Positions 13,850-14,002 of a stretch of 14,002 nt of DNA are shown in pieces. The stretch spans positions 13,778 to 27,779 of the forward strand of contig DHOD01000124.1 of NCBI GenBank assembly GCA_002407725.1. Reading direction: 5' to 3'. This DNA comes from Christensenella sp. UBA5399. Lineage in GTDB: Bacteria; Bacillota; Clostridia; Christensenellales; Christensenellaceae. Each line of letters begins with the position of its first letter. Within the stretch, counting starts at the first letter, position 1. The position numbers and the translations under genes were made by a program. The notes under the pieces are model-generated. The model was not told the origin of the DNA, did no database searches, and worked only from the letters and a program-made list of their open reading frames with translations.

Positions 13850-13878
13850 TTGAATTAGACGTGCTGCGGTGGTATACT
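13850..13878 (+). promoter_or_regulatory. Strong plus-strand promoter leading out of the window
   Basis: TTGAAT at 13850-13855, a 17-base spacer, and TATACT at 13873-13878 preceded by TG-G (extended -10). Transcription would begin near 13885 and run right. From there to the window end (about 118 bases) I see no convincing gene start, so it probably has a leader before a gene outside the window. It is divergent from gcvT. Confidence 0.6.
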
Positions 13879-14002
13879 ATATCCGGTGAAATATGCATTT
13901 ATGCCGAGTGTTTGCAATGCGTGACAGGGCGCCGGGAAAAAGGGTCAGGAGCGGGTTTGACAAATCATCTGATATTAATTTTACCTGACTATCTAATTAG
14001 GC

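Noticed and set aside
13893..13988. 31-codon plus-strand open frame after the promoter at 13850
   Set aside because: No ribosome binding site and an Arg-rich composition; it is more likely part of a leader than a gene.
13676..14002. Glycine riboswitch upstream of gcvT
   Set aside because: I looked for the aptamer core on both strands and did not find it; the distance from the probable promoter to the start codon is also too short.

Overview
The window looks like a chromosomal stretch from a low-to-mid GC Firmicute, most likely an anaerobic clostridium-like bacterium. The reasons are a split glycine decarboxylase (separate gcvPA and gcvPB), strong GGAGG-type ribosome binding sites, a phasin-like protein gene next to an ABC1/UbiB kinase gene, and ordinary stop-codon use. 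This placement is an inference from gene content; no ribosomal RNA is present. I see no transposase, CRISPR array, phage gene or integrase.

Layout: (1) 1-21 is the 5' end of a tRNA on the minus strand, cut by the window edge. (2) 117-1526, minus strand, is a two-gene unit: a YfbR-type 5'-nucleotidase preceded by a TIM-barrel sugar-phosphate isomerase/epimerase-like protein, with a good promoter at 1570-1599. (3) 1650-3145, plus strand, carries leuB (3-isopropylmalate dehydrogenase), without other leucine genes nearby, and then a small unknown gene. (4) 3172-9224, plus strand, looks like one long transcription unit. It has a near-consensus promoter, a leader of about 310 bases full of inverted repeats, a phasin-like coiled-coil protein, an AarF/ABC1/UbiB kinase, two tandem paralogous multi-pass membrane proteins, and a clear intrinsic terminator. 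(5) 9281-13675, minus strand, is the glycine cleavage operon gcvT-gcvH-gcvPA-gcvPB, closed by its own terminator that faces the previous one. (6) 13676-14002 is a divergent control region with an extended -10 promoter and an inverted repeat in front of gcvT, and a separate strong plus-strand promoter driving something outside the window.

The gcv genes together encode the T, H and P proteins that break glycine into CO2, ammonia and methylene-tetrahydrofolate; the shared L protein (lipoamide dehydrogenase) is not in the window. The most unusual part is the 3172-9224 unit. UbiB kinases act on isoprenoid lipids, and the two membrane proteins have features that fit polyprenyl-phosphate-using GT-C glycosyltransferases, so the operon may serve a cell-envelope pathway based on polyprenyl lipids. 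That link is a hypothesis. The structured leader in front of it has competing hairpins and matches no riboswitch class I recognise.
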